64,000 bases of DNA from Roseospira visakhapatnamensis. GTDB taxonomy: Bacteria; Pseudomonadota; Alphaproteobacteria; Rhodospirillales; Rhodospirillaceae. Under the pieces are notes generated by a model. The model had not been told where the DNA came from. It made no database searches and was given only the letters and a program-made list of their open reading frames with translations. The translations under genes were made by a program, and so were the position numbers. The stretch lies in assembly GCF_014197915.1 (NCBI RefSeq), contig NZ_JACIGK010000010.1:89741-153740 (forward strand). Direction: 5' to 3'. Below, one piece after another: positions 43,039-51,920 of the stretch (position 1 is the stretch's first letter; the number at the start of each line of letters is the position of its first letter).

Positions 43039-43410
43039 ATGACCGGAACCCAGTACGCGTTCCTGGACCTGGGCCTGTTCTTCGGCGGGCTGATCGGCTT
43101 CATCCTGTGGGACAAGGCCAAGCTGGACCGGATCCGGGCCGAGGACCAGGCGCGCAAGGTCGCCGAGGCGGCGGCCGCGGACGAAACCGGATCAGACCAT
43201 CGGCGGATGAGCGTGACTCATCCGCCGAGCGGCACGGGGCATGGTCAACGACCGTTGGTCTCACACGTTGAGAATGCCGAGCCCCAGCAGGCCCGCGATG
43301 ATCAGGTAAATGGCGACGATGTAATTCAGGAGCCGGGGCACGACCAGAATGGCGATGCCGGCGACGATGGCCAGGATGGGCTCAAGGCTGGTCAGCGTAA
43401 TGGTCATTGA
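43039..43410 (+). CDS. small single-helix membrane protein, tail read through a repeat
   Basis: 123 residues as the frame stands, from ATG 43039 with GGAGGG at ideal spacing. Only the first ~50 residues look like a protein: MTGTQYAFLDLGLFFGGLIG with one membrane helix and a charged helix after it (LDRIRAEDQARKVAEAAAAD). From about residue 52 the frame is encoded by palindromic repeat copy B (43191-43265) and then runs antisense through the whole DUF3096-like gene. The original stop was probably lost when the repeat arrived (inference). Function unknown. Confidence 0.6.
   Translation: MTGTQYAFLDLGLFFGGLIGFILWDKAKLDRIRAEDQARKVAEAAAADETGSDHRRMSVTHPPSGTGHGQRPLVSHVENAEPQQARDDQVNGDDVIQEPGHDQNGDAGDDGQDGLKAGQRNGH
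43191..43265 (+). repeat. palindromic repeat family, copy B (short form)
   Basis: About 75 bp. Ends are AGACCATCGG (left) and, on the complement, AGACCAACGG (right), an inverted pair. Inside is the hairpin CGGCGGATGAG..CTCATCCGCCG followed by AGCGGCAC as in copy C, but the long central hairpin is absent. The right end overlaps the last codon and stop of the DUF3096-like gene on the minus strand. Confidence 0.82.
43261..43407 (-). CDS. DUF3096-like small hydrophobic protein
   Basis: 48 residues from ATG 43407 with AGGAGA 8 bases upstream. The sequence reads MTITLTSLEPILAIVAGIAI, then LVVPRLLNYIVAIYLIIAGL and LGLGILNV: two hydrophobic helices around a conserved PRLLNY loop, matching the DUF3096 family of tiny membrane proteins (family recognised from memory). 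The TGA stop lies within the terminal repeat of palindromic copy B. Role unknown. Confidence 0.8.
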   Translation of the reverse strand: MTITLTSLEPILAIVAGIAILVVPRLLNYIVAIYLIIAGLLGLGILNV

Positions 43411-43490
43411 AGCGATCTCCTGAGCGAAGGAACACCGGGCGCGCGGACCCCCGCTCGTCTGTCGGCGGGCGTCTGTCCGGAGGACCGGAT

Positions 43491-43524
43491 GGGATCCGAC
43501 CGACCGTTGTCCTGGTCGGATCCC
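43491..43524. repeat. perfect inverted repeat upstream of the DUF3096-like gene
   Basis: GGGATCCGACC (43491-43501) and GGTCGGATCCC (43514-43524), 11 bp each, 12 bp apart, in the 231-bp gap between the DUF3096-like gene and the SDR gene, both minus strand. No T-run; an operator for the small gene or a terminator-like stem after the SDR gene are both possible. Confidence 0.55.
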
Positions 43525-43580
43525 GGCACAGTATGCCGCGTTTTTCCGGCGATCCGCACCATTTCTCTGGTGACTCAGCA

Positions 43581-43603
43581 GGTCTCATACCGGCACCGGC
43601 CCG
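43581..43603 (+). repeat. palindromic repeat family, fragment D
   Basis: GGTCTCATACC joined directly to GGCACCGGCCC. In copy C the same two 11-mers flank the CGGCGGATGAG hairpin, so this looks like a remnant in which that hairpin and everything beyond has been lost. Only 22 bp support it. Confidence 0.5.
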
Positions 43604-43638
43604 CGCCCCGCACCCGTCCGGCGACAGGTCAGGCCCGG

Positions 43639-44442
43639 CTACAGCAGCCGCTGGCCGCCGTCCACGAACACCTCGGTCCCGGTCACGTAGCTGAAGTCAT
43701 CGTCGCACAGGCGGAACACCACGCCGGCCACGTCGCCCACCGAGCCCATGCGATCGAGCGGAATGCGCGGGATCAGGGCCTCGTATTCCTCACTGATCAT
43801 CTCGGTGGCGATCTCGCCGGGGGCGACGGCGTTGACGCGCACGCCGAGCTGAGCGAACTCCGCCGCCATCTCGCGGGTCAACCCCGACAGCGCCGCCTTG
43901 GAGATGGAGTAGGCCGACCCCGCGAAGGGATGCACGTAGTGCCCGGCGATGGAGGTGATGTTGATCACCGTGCCCTTGCCGCGCGACAGCTTGCGGCTGA
44001 ACGCCCGGGCCAGGCGCAGGGGCGCGAAAAAGTTCAGTTCGAACACGTCGTGCCAGGCATCGATGGACCCGTTGAGGATGCCCAGCCGCTCCTTGTAGGG
44101 CGTCTTGGGCGAGACCCCGGCGTTGTTGATGAGGGCATGCAGCGGCTCATCGCCCAGCGCCTCCACCGCCTCGGCGGCGAACGCGTCCAGGCTGTCGGCG
44201 ACCCCCAGGTCGGCCACGAAATGGTGCGTCCACAGCGGATCACGCCGGCAGTGCGCCGGCACGTCGCGGCGCGCGCAGGTGACGACCCGCCAGCCCTCGG
44301 ACATGAAGCGCGCGGCGATGGCGTGGCCGATGCCCTGGCTGGCGCCGGTGATGACCACCGTGCGGCTGGCGCGCTTGGACTCGGAGTCGGTGTCGGCCGC
44401 ACCGGCCTTGGGTTCGGCCAGGGGGTCGTGGGGGTCGGTCAT
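43639..44442 (-). CDS. SDR-family oxidoreductase
   Basis: Short-chain dehydrogenase/reductase. 267 residues from ATG 44442 with AGAGGA upstream. The Rossmann motif is TGASQGIGHAIA (near residues 32-43, NAD(P)-binding TGxxxGIG), then NNAG (~110), catalytic Ser in NITSIAGH, YSISK (YxxxK, near residue 178) and a C-terminal YVTGTEVFVDGGQRLL. It resembles FabG-like enzymes; substrate cannot be inferred. A hydrophilic N-terminal extension of about 25 residues precedes the fold. Confidence 0.9.
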   Translation of the reverse strand: MTDPHDPLAEPKAGAADTDSESKRASRTVVITGASQGIGHAIAARFMSEGWRVVTCARRDVPAHCRRDPLWTHHFVADLGVADSLDAFAAEAVEALGDEPLHALINNAGVSPKTPYKERLGILNGSIDAWHDVFELNFFAPLRLARAFSRKLSRGKGTVINITSIAGHYVHPFAGSAYSISKAALSGLTREMAAEFAQLGVRVNAVAPGEIATEMISEEYEALIPRIPLDRMGSVGDVAGVVFRLCDDDFSYVTGTEVFVDGGQRLL

Positions 44443-44541
44443 GGACGTGGATCCTCTGAACGGAACGCGACGGGACGCCGGGGCGGCATCCTGGGACCGG
44501 ATGCCTTGCGGGGTCCCGGCGGGGCGCTCATTCTAGTCGCC

Positions 44542-45186
44542 ATGTGCGCGCGTTTCGAACTGAATGTGTCGACCGAACCGATGCTGGCGCGCTTCGGCCT
44601 CGGTCCCTCGCCGGCCTCCTGTCCGGACTGGACCGGGCTCGCGCGTCTGCCCCTCGACGAGGTGCGGCCCACCGACCGGGTGCCGGTGATCGGGCCGCGC
44701 CGGGTGCCGGTCGCCTTGGCCTGGGGCTTGGTGGCGGCGTGGAGCAACCGGCCGCTGATCAACGCCCGCGCCGAGACACTGGCCGAGACGCCCACCTTCC
44801 AGGGCCTGGTGGGCAACCGATGCCTGGTGCCGGCGACCGCCTTCTTCGAGTGGTCGGACGATCCCGCCGGCCCGGCGACCGGAGGGACGGCCCGGCGGAT
44901 CCGGCGGCGTCATCGCATCGCCCGGGCGGACGGCGCCCTGCTGGCGATGGCCGGTCTGGTGGATCCGGCGACCGACCGCTTCGTCATCATCACGCGCCCC
45001 GCCCACAAGCAGATGGCCGCCGTGCATCCTCGCATGCCGGTGCTGCTGGACCCGGAAACCGAAGCGGACTGGCTGGACCCGGCACGGCCCTTCGCGGCGG
45101 TTCGTCCGGTGCTGGCGGGGTGGGGAGGCGCCCTGTCCATCACGCCGCCCCCGGCGCCCGGCCCTCCCCCCGCCAAGGGCGCCTGA
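44542..45186 (+). CDS. SRAP (SOS response-associated peptidase) family protein
   Basis: YedK/HMCES-type protein that crosslinks through Cys2 to abasic sites in single-stranded DNA to shield them. 214 residues from ATG 44542, which puts Cys at position 2 as required (MCARFELN). Other active-site parts are INARAET (Asn), FFEWSDD (Glu) and HPRMPVLL (His). No LexA box was found in the short region upstream. The copy C repeat starts 35 bp after the stop. Confidence 0.93.
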   Translation: MCARFELNVSTEPMLARFGLGPSPASCPDWTGLARLPLDEVRPTDRVPVIGPRRVPVALAWGLVAAWSNRPLINARAETLAETPTFQGLVGNRCLVPATAFFEWSDDPAGPATGGTARRIRRRHRIARADGALLAMAGLVDPATDRFVIITRPAHKQMAAVHPRMPVLLDPETEADWLDPARPFAAVRPVLAGWGGALSITPPPAPGPPPAKGA

Positions 45187-45220
45187 CGGGGGCATGGATC
45201 AACGCGGGGGTGCCGGCGGT

Positions 45221-45375
45221 CTCATACCAGCGGCGGATGAGTATGACTCATCCGCCGAGCGGCACCGGCCCACTCCCCCACCCGGCCACCCCAAGTATAC
45301 TGCTGTGGGTGGCCGGGTGGGGGAGTGGGCCGGCCACGGACTGCAACGGTCATTCTCAATGACCGTTGGTATCAG
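45221..45375 (+). repeat. palindromic repeat family, copy C (best preserved)
   Basis: 155 bp bounded by an imperfect 13-bp inverted repeat: CTCATACCAGCGG at 45221-45233 and, on the complement, CTGATACCAACGG at 45363-45375 (11 of 13 match). Three hairpins follow one another: CGGCGGATGAGT..ACTCATCCGCCG, a long near-perfect one (GGCCCACTCCCCCACCCGGC paired with its complement, loop near 45291-45307), and AACGGTCAT..ATGACCGTT. No coding capacity. The right end supplies the stop codon of the minus-strand gene at 45372. Confidence 0.88.
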
Positions 45376-46235
45376 CGCTCCCGGGCGACATCGGCCGAGG
45401 CCGGGGCGGGCGCGCCCAGCCGGTCGCTCAACGGCTCCAGGGGGGTGGCCGTGCCATCGGCGTGACGGCATTCGGTGCGCATCAGGGCCGCGGTGAGGCG
45501 ATCGTAGACGGCGGTCACCTGGCCGCCCTCGTCGCCGCAGACCGAGATCAGCGCCGCGAGCGGCTCCGGCGGGGACCAGGACGACAGCAGCACCGCCGGC
45601 ACCGGCACGCCGACCTCGGCGGCCGACCGCCCACCCAGGGGGGGCAGGCGCTGGAAGGCGGCCGGCAGGGACGCCGCGTCCTCGTCGTCCTCAACCTCCT
45701 GCTCCACGATCACGGTCGGCGGGGGCCCCGCGTCCGGCGGTCCCTCGCGCCGTGGCGGCGGCGCGGTGCTGGACGCGGCCAGCACCTCCATCACCACCGC
45801 GCGGTTGGCCGGGTTGAGGAAGGTCATGCCGGCGATGGCCTTGACCGAGGTCACGCACCAGGGCCGGAACGGCGCGCTCGGGCCGGCCTCGCGGGGCGCC
45901 CACACCTGCAACACGCCGTCGCCGACGCGCTGAAGATACATGGACTCGGTCGGCTCCTGGTAGGTGGCGACCATGGGCTCCAGCTTGGCGGCGCAGGCGA
46001 GCGCCTCGACCTCGCTGACGGTGATGACCTCGGCCGGGGTGTCGTCGGGGACCGCCCCGTCGTCATCGGCCATGACCGACGTCATCGGGGTCGACTGGGC
46101 CGCCGCCGGCGGCGCGGGGAGAACCGCCCCCACCCCCATCGCCAGCACCAGGCCCCACGCCGGGGTCATGGCCCGCGTCCAGCCCGGCCCGATCCGGCGC
46201 GGCCGGGGCTTTGACGGCGTCGGCCCTGCGATCAT
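45372..46235 (-). CDS. secreted protein of unknown function
   Basis: 287 residues from ATG 46235, preceded by GGGAGGA at good spacing. A basic n-region of about 22 residues and a hydrophobic stretch (MTPAWGLVLAMGVGAVLPAP) suggest a signal peptide cut near PAAAQ. The mature part starts acidic (MADDDGAVPDD), has two Cys-containing segments (ALACAAKLEP and RPWCVTSVKAIAG), a Pro-rich then acidic linker (residues ~160-190) and further Cys (ISVCGDEG, RTECRHAD); four Cys may form two disulphides. The last codon and TGA come from the end of repeat copy C, so the native C-terminus may have been changed. No family recognised. Confidence 0.7.
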   Translation of the reverse strand: MIAGPTPSKPRPRRIGPGWTRAMTPAWGLVLAMGVGAVLPAPPAAAQSTPMTSVMADDDGAVPDDTPAEVITVSEVEALACAAKLEPMVATYQEPTESMYLQRVGDGVLQVWAPREAGPSAPFRPWCVTSVKAIAGMTFLNPANRAVVMEVLAASSTAPPPRREGPPDAGPPPTVIVEQEVEDDEDAASLPAAFQRLPPLGGRSAAEVGVPVPAVLLSSWSPPEPLAALISVCGDEGGQVTAVYDRLTAALMRTECRHADGTATPLEPLSDRLGAPAPASADVARER

Positions 46236-46292
46236 GGCGTCCTCCCGGGAGACCGACCTCAGGCGGGGTCGGGCCTCAGGTCGTCTCGAGTC

Positions 46293-46808
46293 TCAGGTCG
46301 TGTTCGGGCGTGGCCGTGACGGCGCGTGGGGCGCGGCCCCCACGGCCGCGGTACTCGCATCCCCGTCCGGACACCGCCCTCCGTACAGGAACTCGGCCCG
46401 GCGCTCGAACGCGGCCACCATGCGGCGCACGGCTTCATTGAACAGCGCGCCCATGATGCGCTGAAGCAGCGGCGATTTGAACTCGAAATCCACGAAGAAG
46501 TCGATGACGGTATTGCCGTCGTCGGCCGGTTCGAAAATCCAGTGATTGTTGAGATAGCGAAATGGACCGTCGGTGTAGGAGACGTCGATGCGCTTGCCGC
46601 TGGTCAACTGGACGCGCGACGTAAAGCGCTCCCGCACCATCTTGAAGCCGATGACCAGGTCCGCGAAGAACACGTTGCCCTCGCGTTTCTTGATGCGCGA
46701 CGCCAGGCACCACGGCAGGAACTGAGGATACTTCTCCACATCCGCGACCAGATCGAAGAGCTGGTCGGGACGATACGGCAGATAACGCTTCTCGGCATGG
46801 GTGGGCAT
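46293..46808 (-). CDS. Coq10/RatA-like START-domain protein
   Basis: SRPBCC/START-fold lipid-binding protein, in alphaproteobacteria and mitochondria linked to ubiquinone function (Coq10). 171 residues. Family features are RYLPYRPDQLFDLVADVEKY, PQFLPWCLASRI and WIFEPADDGNTVIDFFVDFEF, then PLLQRIMGALFNEAVRRMVAAFE. The last ~30 residues are a low-complexity tail. Its position right after lipA is common in alphaproteobacteria. Confidence 0.9.
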   Translation of the reverse strand: MPTHAEKRYLPYRPDQLFDLVADVEKYPQFLPWCLASRIKKREGNVFFADLVIGFKMVRERFTSRVQLTSGKRIDVSYTDGPFRYLNNHWIFEPADDGNTVIDFFVDFEFKSPLLQRIMGALFNEAVRRMVAAFERRAEFLYGGRCPDGDASTAAVGAAPHAPSRPRPNTT

Positions 46809-46864
46809 TGTCTCGGATGGTCCTTTGCGCGGAGGGCGGCCGCGTGATGGGGCGGGCGGGCGAA

Positions 46865-47920
46865 TCAGGGAGACGGGATCGGCGGCACGCCGGCCTGGGC
46901 CAGGCGCGCCGCGCGAAGCGCCGCGAAGTCCCGGTCGGCATGGTGCGACGATCGGGTCAGCGGCGACGCCGACACCAGCAGGAATCCCTTGGCGCGGGCA
47001 ATGCGCGCCATGTCCTCGAACGCCTCGGGCGGAACGAATCGGTCCACGGCGGCATGCTTGCGCGTCGGTTGCAGGTACTGTCCGATGGTCAGGAAGTCAA
47101 CGTCGGCGGCGCGCAGGTCGTCCATGACCTGGAGAATCTCCTCCCGGGTCTCCCCCAGGCCGACCATCAGGCCCGACTTGGTGAACACTTCGGGGCGCAA
47201 CTCCTTGGACCGCTGCAACAGGCGCAGGCTGGTGAAGTAGCGCGCGCCGGGACGGATCGACGGGTACAGCCGGGGCACGGTCTCCAGGTTGTGGTTGAAC
47301 ACGTCCGGGGGCGTGTCCAAGACCGTCTCCAGCGCGGCCGGCTTGTCGCGGAAGTCGGGGGTCAGCACCTCCACCGTGGTGCCGGTGCCGCCCGCGCGGA
47401 TGGCGGCGATGCAGCGCGCGAACTGACCCGCGCCGCCATCGGGCAGATCGTCCCGGTCCACCGAGGTGATGACGACGTGACGCAGGCCCATGGCGGCGAC
47501 CGACTCCGCCAGACGCTCGGGTTCGCCCGTGTCCACGCCGTCGGGCTTGCCGGTGCGCACATTGCAGAAGGCACAGGCCCGGGTACAGATCTCGCCCAGG
47601 ATCATGAACGAGGCATGGCGGCGGTGCCAACATTCGCCGATGTTCGGGCAGGCCGCTTCCTCGCACACCGTGGCCAGCTTTTTGTCGCGCATCAGCCGGC
47701 GCACGTCGGCGGCCTCCCGCGAGGTGGGCGCCTTGACGCGAATCCAGTGCGGCTTGCGCGGCGACGGCTGATCGGGCCGGCGCGCCTTCTCGGGGTGACG
47801 GGGACGCGGGGTGTCGGTCGCGGGTCCCTCCGGCGTCAGCCCTTCGGCCGGCGTCTCGGTCGTTGTCTCGGAGTCCGGGGGCGCCGCACCCGCTGGGGCT
47901 GTCATGCCGATGTCATCCAT
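46865..47920 (-). CDS. lipA: lipoyl synthase
   Basis: Radical-SAM enzyme inserting two sulfurs into octanoyl groups bound to lipoyl domains. 351 residues. It has both clusters: the auxiliary one [12 protein letters not shown] (CX4CX5C, near residues 85-96) and the radical-SAM one CTRACAFC (CX3CX2C, near 112-119), plus the C-terminal RSSHHADR motif. The ~50-residue Pro/Thr-rich N-terminus is longer than usual. It starts 3 bp after the lpdA stop, in the operon whose lipoyl domain it would mature. Confidence 0.97.
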   Translation of the reverse strand: MDDIGMTAPAGAAPPDSETTTETPAEGLTPEGPATDTPRPRHPEKARRPDQPSPRKPHWIRVKAPTSREAADVRRLMRDKKLATVCEEAACPNIGECWHRRHASFMILGEICTRACAFCNVRTGKPDGVDTGEPERLAESVAAMGLRHVVITSVDRDDLPDGGAGQFARCIAAIRAGGTGTTVEVLTPDFRDKPAALETVLDTPPDVFNHNLETVPRLYPSIRPGARYFTSLRLLQRSKELRPEVFTKSGLMVGLGETREEILQVMDDLRAADVDFLTIGQYLQPTRKHAAVDRFVPPEAFEDMARIARAKGFLLVSASPLTRSSHHADRDFAALRAARLAQAGVPPIPSP

Positions 47921-47923
47921 CCC

Positions 47924-49327
47924 TTAGAAATGGATGGCGCGACCGAAGGCGTCAAGAACGGACTCGTGCATCATCTCCGACAGCGTGGGATGCGGGAACA
48001 CGGTGTGCATCAGGTCGGCCTCGGTGGTCTCCAGGGTCATGGCGGTGGCGTAGCCCTGAATCAATTCGGTGACCTCGGCGCCGATCATGTGGGCGCCCAG
48101 CAGTTCCCCGGTCTTGTCGTCGAACACGGTCTTGACCAGGCCCTCGGGCTCGCCCAGGGCGATGGCCTTGCCGTTGCCCAGAAACGGGAAGCGGCCCACG
48201 CGGACGCTGTAGCCCCGCGCCTTGGCCTTGTCCTCGCTCAGGCCGACGCTGGCGATCTGCGGGTGGCAGTAGGTGCAGCCGGGAATGCGGCGCGGGTCCA
48301 GGGGGTGCAGGCCCTCCACCCCGGCGATTTTCTCGACGCACAGCACGCCCTCGTGGCTGGCCTTGTGCGCCAGCCAGGGCGGCCCGGCCAGATCGCCGAT
48401 GGCGTGGATCCCGGGCTCGGCGGTCTCGCACCAGTCGTTGATCACCACGTGGCCCCGGTCCACCTGGGCCTTGGTGGTCTCCAGGCCGATGTCCTCCACG
48501 TTGCCGGTGATGCCCACGGCCAGGATGACGCGGTCCACGGTGATCTCCCTGGTCTTGCCGTCCGGTCCCTTGAGGGTGCAGGTCACGCCGTCGTCCCGGC
48601 TGTCCATGGCCGTCACCGTGGTGCCGGTGTGGATGCGCAGACCCTGCTTCTCGAACTGCTTGCGGGCCAGGGCGGAGATCTCGGCGTCCTCCACGGGCAG
48701 CACGCGATCCAGGACTTCCACCACCGTGGTTTCCGTGCCCAGGGTGTGGAAGAAGCTCGCGAACTCGATGCCGATGGCGCCGGACCCCACCACCAGCAGG
48801 GACTTGGGCAGGGTCTCGGGAACCATGGCCTCCTTGTAGGTCCACACGCGCCGGCCGTCCGGTTCCAGGCCCGGCAAGACGCGGGCGCGGGCGCCGGTGG
48901 CCAGGATGATATGAGGCGCCGTCAGAAGCACCCCGTGGGCGCCGTCCTTCTCGACGATCAGGCGGCCGGGGCCGTCCAGGCGACCGTGGCCGTCGATCAC
49001 CGCGACCTTGTTCTTCTTCAGCAGGTGCGCCACGCCGCCGGACAACTGTTTGGCCACGGCGCGCGAACGAGCCACCACCTTGGGCAGGTCGATCCCCACG
49101 TTGGACGCGGTCAGGCCGTAGGCGTCGGCGTGGGTCATCTGGCGATAGACCTCGGCCGAGCGCAACAGCGCCTTGGTGGGGATACAGCCCCAGTTGAGGC
49201 AGATGCCGCCCAGGTGCGCGCGTTCCACCACGGCGGCGCGCAGGCCCAGTTGCGCGGCGCGGATGGCCGCCACGTAGCCGCCGGGGCCGCCGCCCACGAC
49301 GATCAGGTCAAAGGACGTCTCGCTCAC
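47924..49327 (-). CDS. lpdA: dihydrolipoyl dehydrogenase (E3)
   Basis: FAD enzyme reoxidising dihydrolipoamide with NAD. 467 residues from GTG 49327, chosen because GGGAGA lies 6 bases upstream and the next residues are SETSFDLIVVGGGPGGYVAA. The redox-active disulphide is in GGICLNWGCIPTKALL (near residues 38-53), the NAD-binding GSGAIGIEFASFFHTLG near 180, and the His-Glu pair in HPTLSEMMHE near the C-terminus. No lipoyl domain is fused to this E3. 186 bp separate it from pdhC. Confidence 0.97.
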   Translation of the reverse strand: MSETSFDLIVVGGGPGGYVAAIRAAQLGLRAAVVERAHLGGICLNWGCIPTKALLRSAEVYRQMTHADAYGLTASNVGIDLPKVVARSRAVAKQLSGGVAHLLKKNKVAVIDGHGRLDGPGRLIVEKDGAHGVLLTAPHIILATGARARVLPGLEPDGRRVWTYKEAMVPETLPKSLLVVGSGAIGIEFASFFHTLGTETTVVEVLDRVLPVEDAEISALARKQFEKQGLRIHTGTTVTAMDSRDDGVTCTLKGPDGKTREITVDRVILAVGITGNVEDIGLETTKAQVDRGHVVINDWCETAEPGIHAIGDLAGPPWLAHKASHEGVLCVEKIAGVEGLHPLDPRRIPGCTYCHPQIASVGLSEDKAKARGYSVRVGRFPFLGNGKAIALGEPEGLVKTVFDDKTGELLGAHMIGAEVTELIQGYATAMTLETTEADLMHTVFPHPTLSEMMHESVLDAFGRAIHF

Positions 49328-49513
49328 GGCAGGTCTCCCGTTGGGGGCGTGCGAGCCGACCGGAGCCTGCGGCGCCGGTCCTTGCGGCTCCTGGGTTGAG
49401 AGGCAGACCCCGGCCGCCGGACGCTGTTGTCGAACGGCCGATGGCCGACGCGACCGCGTCGGCGGCGCGCGGCGCCGGAGCCCCGGCCCCAAAGGGGCCC
49501 GGGGCGAAGTCAC

Positions 49514-50458
49514 TCACAAAAGCAGCGTCAGCGGATCTTCCACGATGGCCTTGAAGGCCGCCAGGAACTCGGCGCCGACGGCGCCATCCACCGAGCGATG
49601 ATCCACCGACAGGGTGCAGGTCATCATGGTGGCGATGGTCAGCGTACCGTCCTTGACCACGGGGCGCTGTTCGCCCTGGCCGACCGCCAGGATGCAGCTT
49701 TGCGGCGGGTTGATGATGGCCGCGAACTCGCGGATGCCGTACATGCCCAGGTTGGAGATGGAGAAACCGCCGCCCTGGAACTCCTCGGGCTTCAGCTTGC
49801 CGTCGCGGGCGCGGGTGGCGAGGTCCTTCACATCCGTGGCGATGGTGGCCAGGCCCTTGGTGTCCGCGTCGCGGACGATGGGGGTGATCAGGCCCCGGTC
49901 GGTGGCCACGGCGACCGAGATGTCCACCGTGTCCAGCAGCAAAATGGCCTCGTCGGTCCACACCGCGTTGGCCGCCGGCACCTTGCGGAGCGCGGCGGCC
50001 GCGGCCTTGATGAGCATGTCGTTGACCGAGAGCTTGAACGTTCCCTCCGCGGCCTTTGCATTCAGTTGCTTGCGCAGGTCCAGCAGCGCGTCCAGGTCGC
50101 AGTCGATGGTCAGGTAGAAGTGCGGCACGGTCTGCTTGGCCTCGGTCAGGCGGCGACCGATGATCTTGCGCATCTGGCTGTTGGGCTGCTCGGTGAAGGT
50201 CTGCCAGGGTTGCAGCCCGGTCTTGCCGGCGGCGGCCGGCGATGGCGCCGGGGCGGGCGCGGCGGCGTCCGGGGACGGCGCGGCGGACGCGGGCGCGGGC
50301 ACGCCCTCGGCCCGGGCGCGCTCCACGTCGGCCTTGACGACGCGGCCGCGCGGTCCGGACCCGGTCAGGGCCGCGAGATCGATCCCGGCGTCCCGGGCCA
50401 GCCGGCGGGCCAGGGGACTCGCGAAGATCCGGCCGGCGGCGGTGGGTGTGGTGTCCAT
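49514..50458 (-). CDS. pdhC: pyruvate dehydrogenase E2, lacking an N-terminal lipoyl domain
   Basis: Dihydrolipoamide acetyltransferase core of the complex. 314 residues, about 100 shorter than usual. The protein begins directly with the peripheral-subunit-binding domain (FASPLARRLARDAGIDLAAL, residues ~12-31, then GPRGRVVKADVE), a Pro/Ala linker (~52-80) and the catalytic domain ending with DHRSVDGAVGAEFL (His and Asp catalytic). The start ATG 50458 has GGGAGG 8 bases upstream and pdhB ends 15 bp earlier, leaving no room for a lipoyl domain in frame. Confidence 0.93.
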   Translation of the reverse strand: MDTTPTAAGRIFASPLARRLARDAGIDLAALTGSGPRGRVVKADVERARAEGVPAPASAAPSPDAAAPAPAPSPAAAGKTGLQPWQTFTEQPNSQMRKIIGRRLTEAKQTVPHFYLTIDCDLDALLDLRKQLNAKAAEGTFKLSVNDMLIKAAAAALRKVPAANAVWTDEAILLLDTVDISVAVATDRGLITPIVRDADTKGLATIATDVKDLATRARDGKLKPEEFQGGGFSISNLGMYGIREFAAIINPPQSCILAVGQGEQRPVVKDGTLTIATMMTCTLSVDHRSVDGAVGAEFLAAFKAIVEDPLTLLL

Positions 50459-50473
50459 GGTGATGGCCTCCCG

Positions 50474-51901
<1,428 letters not shown>

Positions 51902-51920
51902 GGTGCGCTGTCTCCCGGCC

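Noticed and set aside
44443..44541. LexA box in front of the SRAP gene
   Set aside because: GAAC occurs twice but separated by one base instead of seven.
47924..49327. E3 carrying the lipoyl domain missing from E2
   Set aside because: The frame upstream of the chosen GTG has no lipoyl motif, and the protein begins with the FAD-binding fold.
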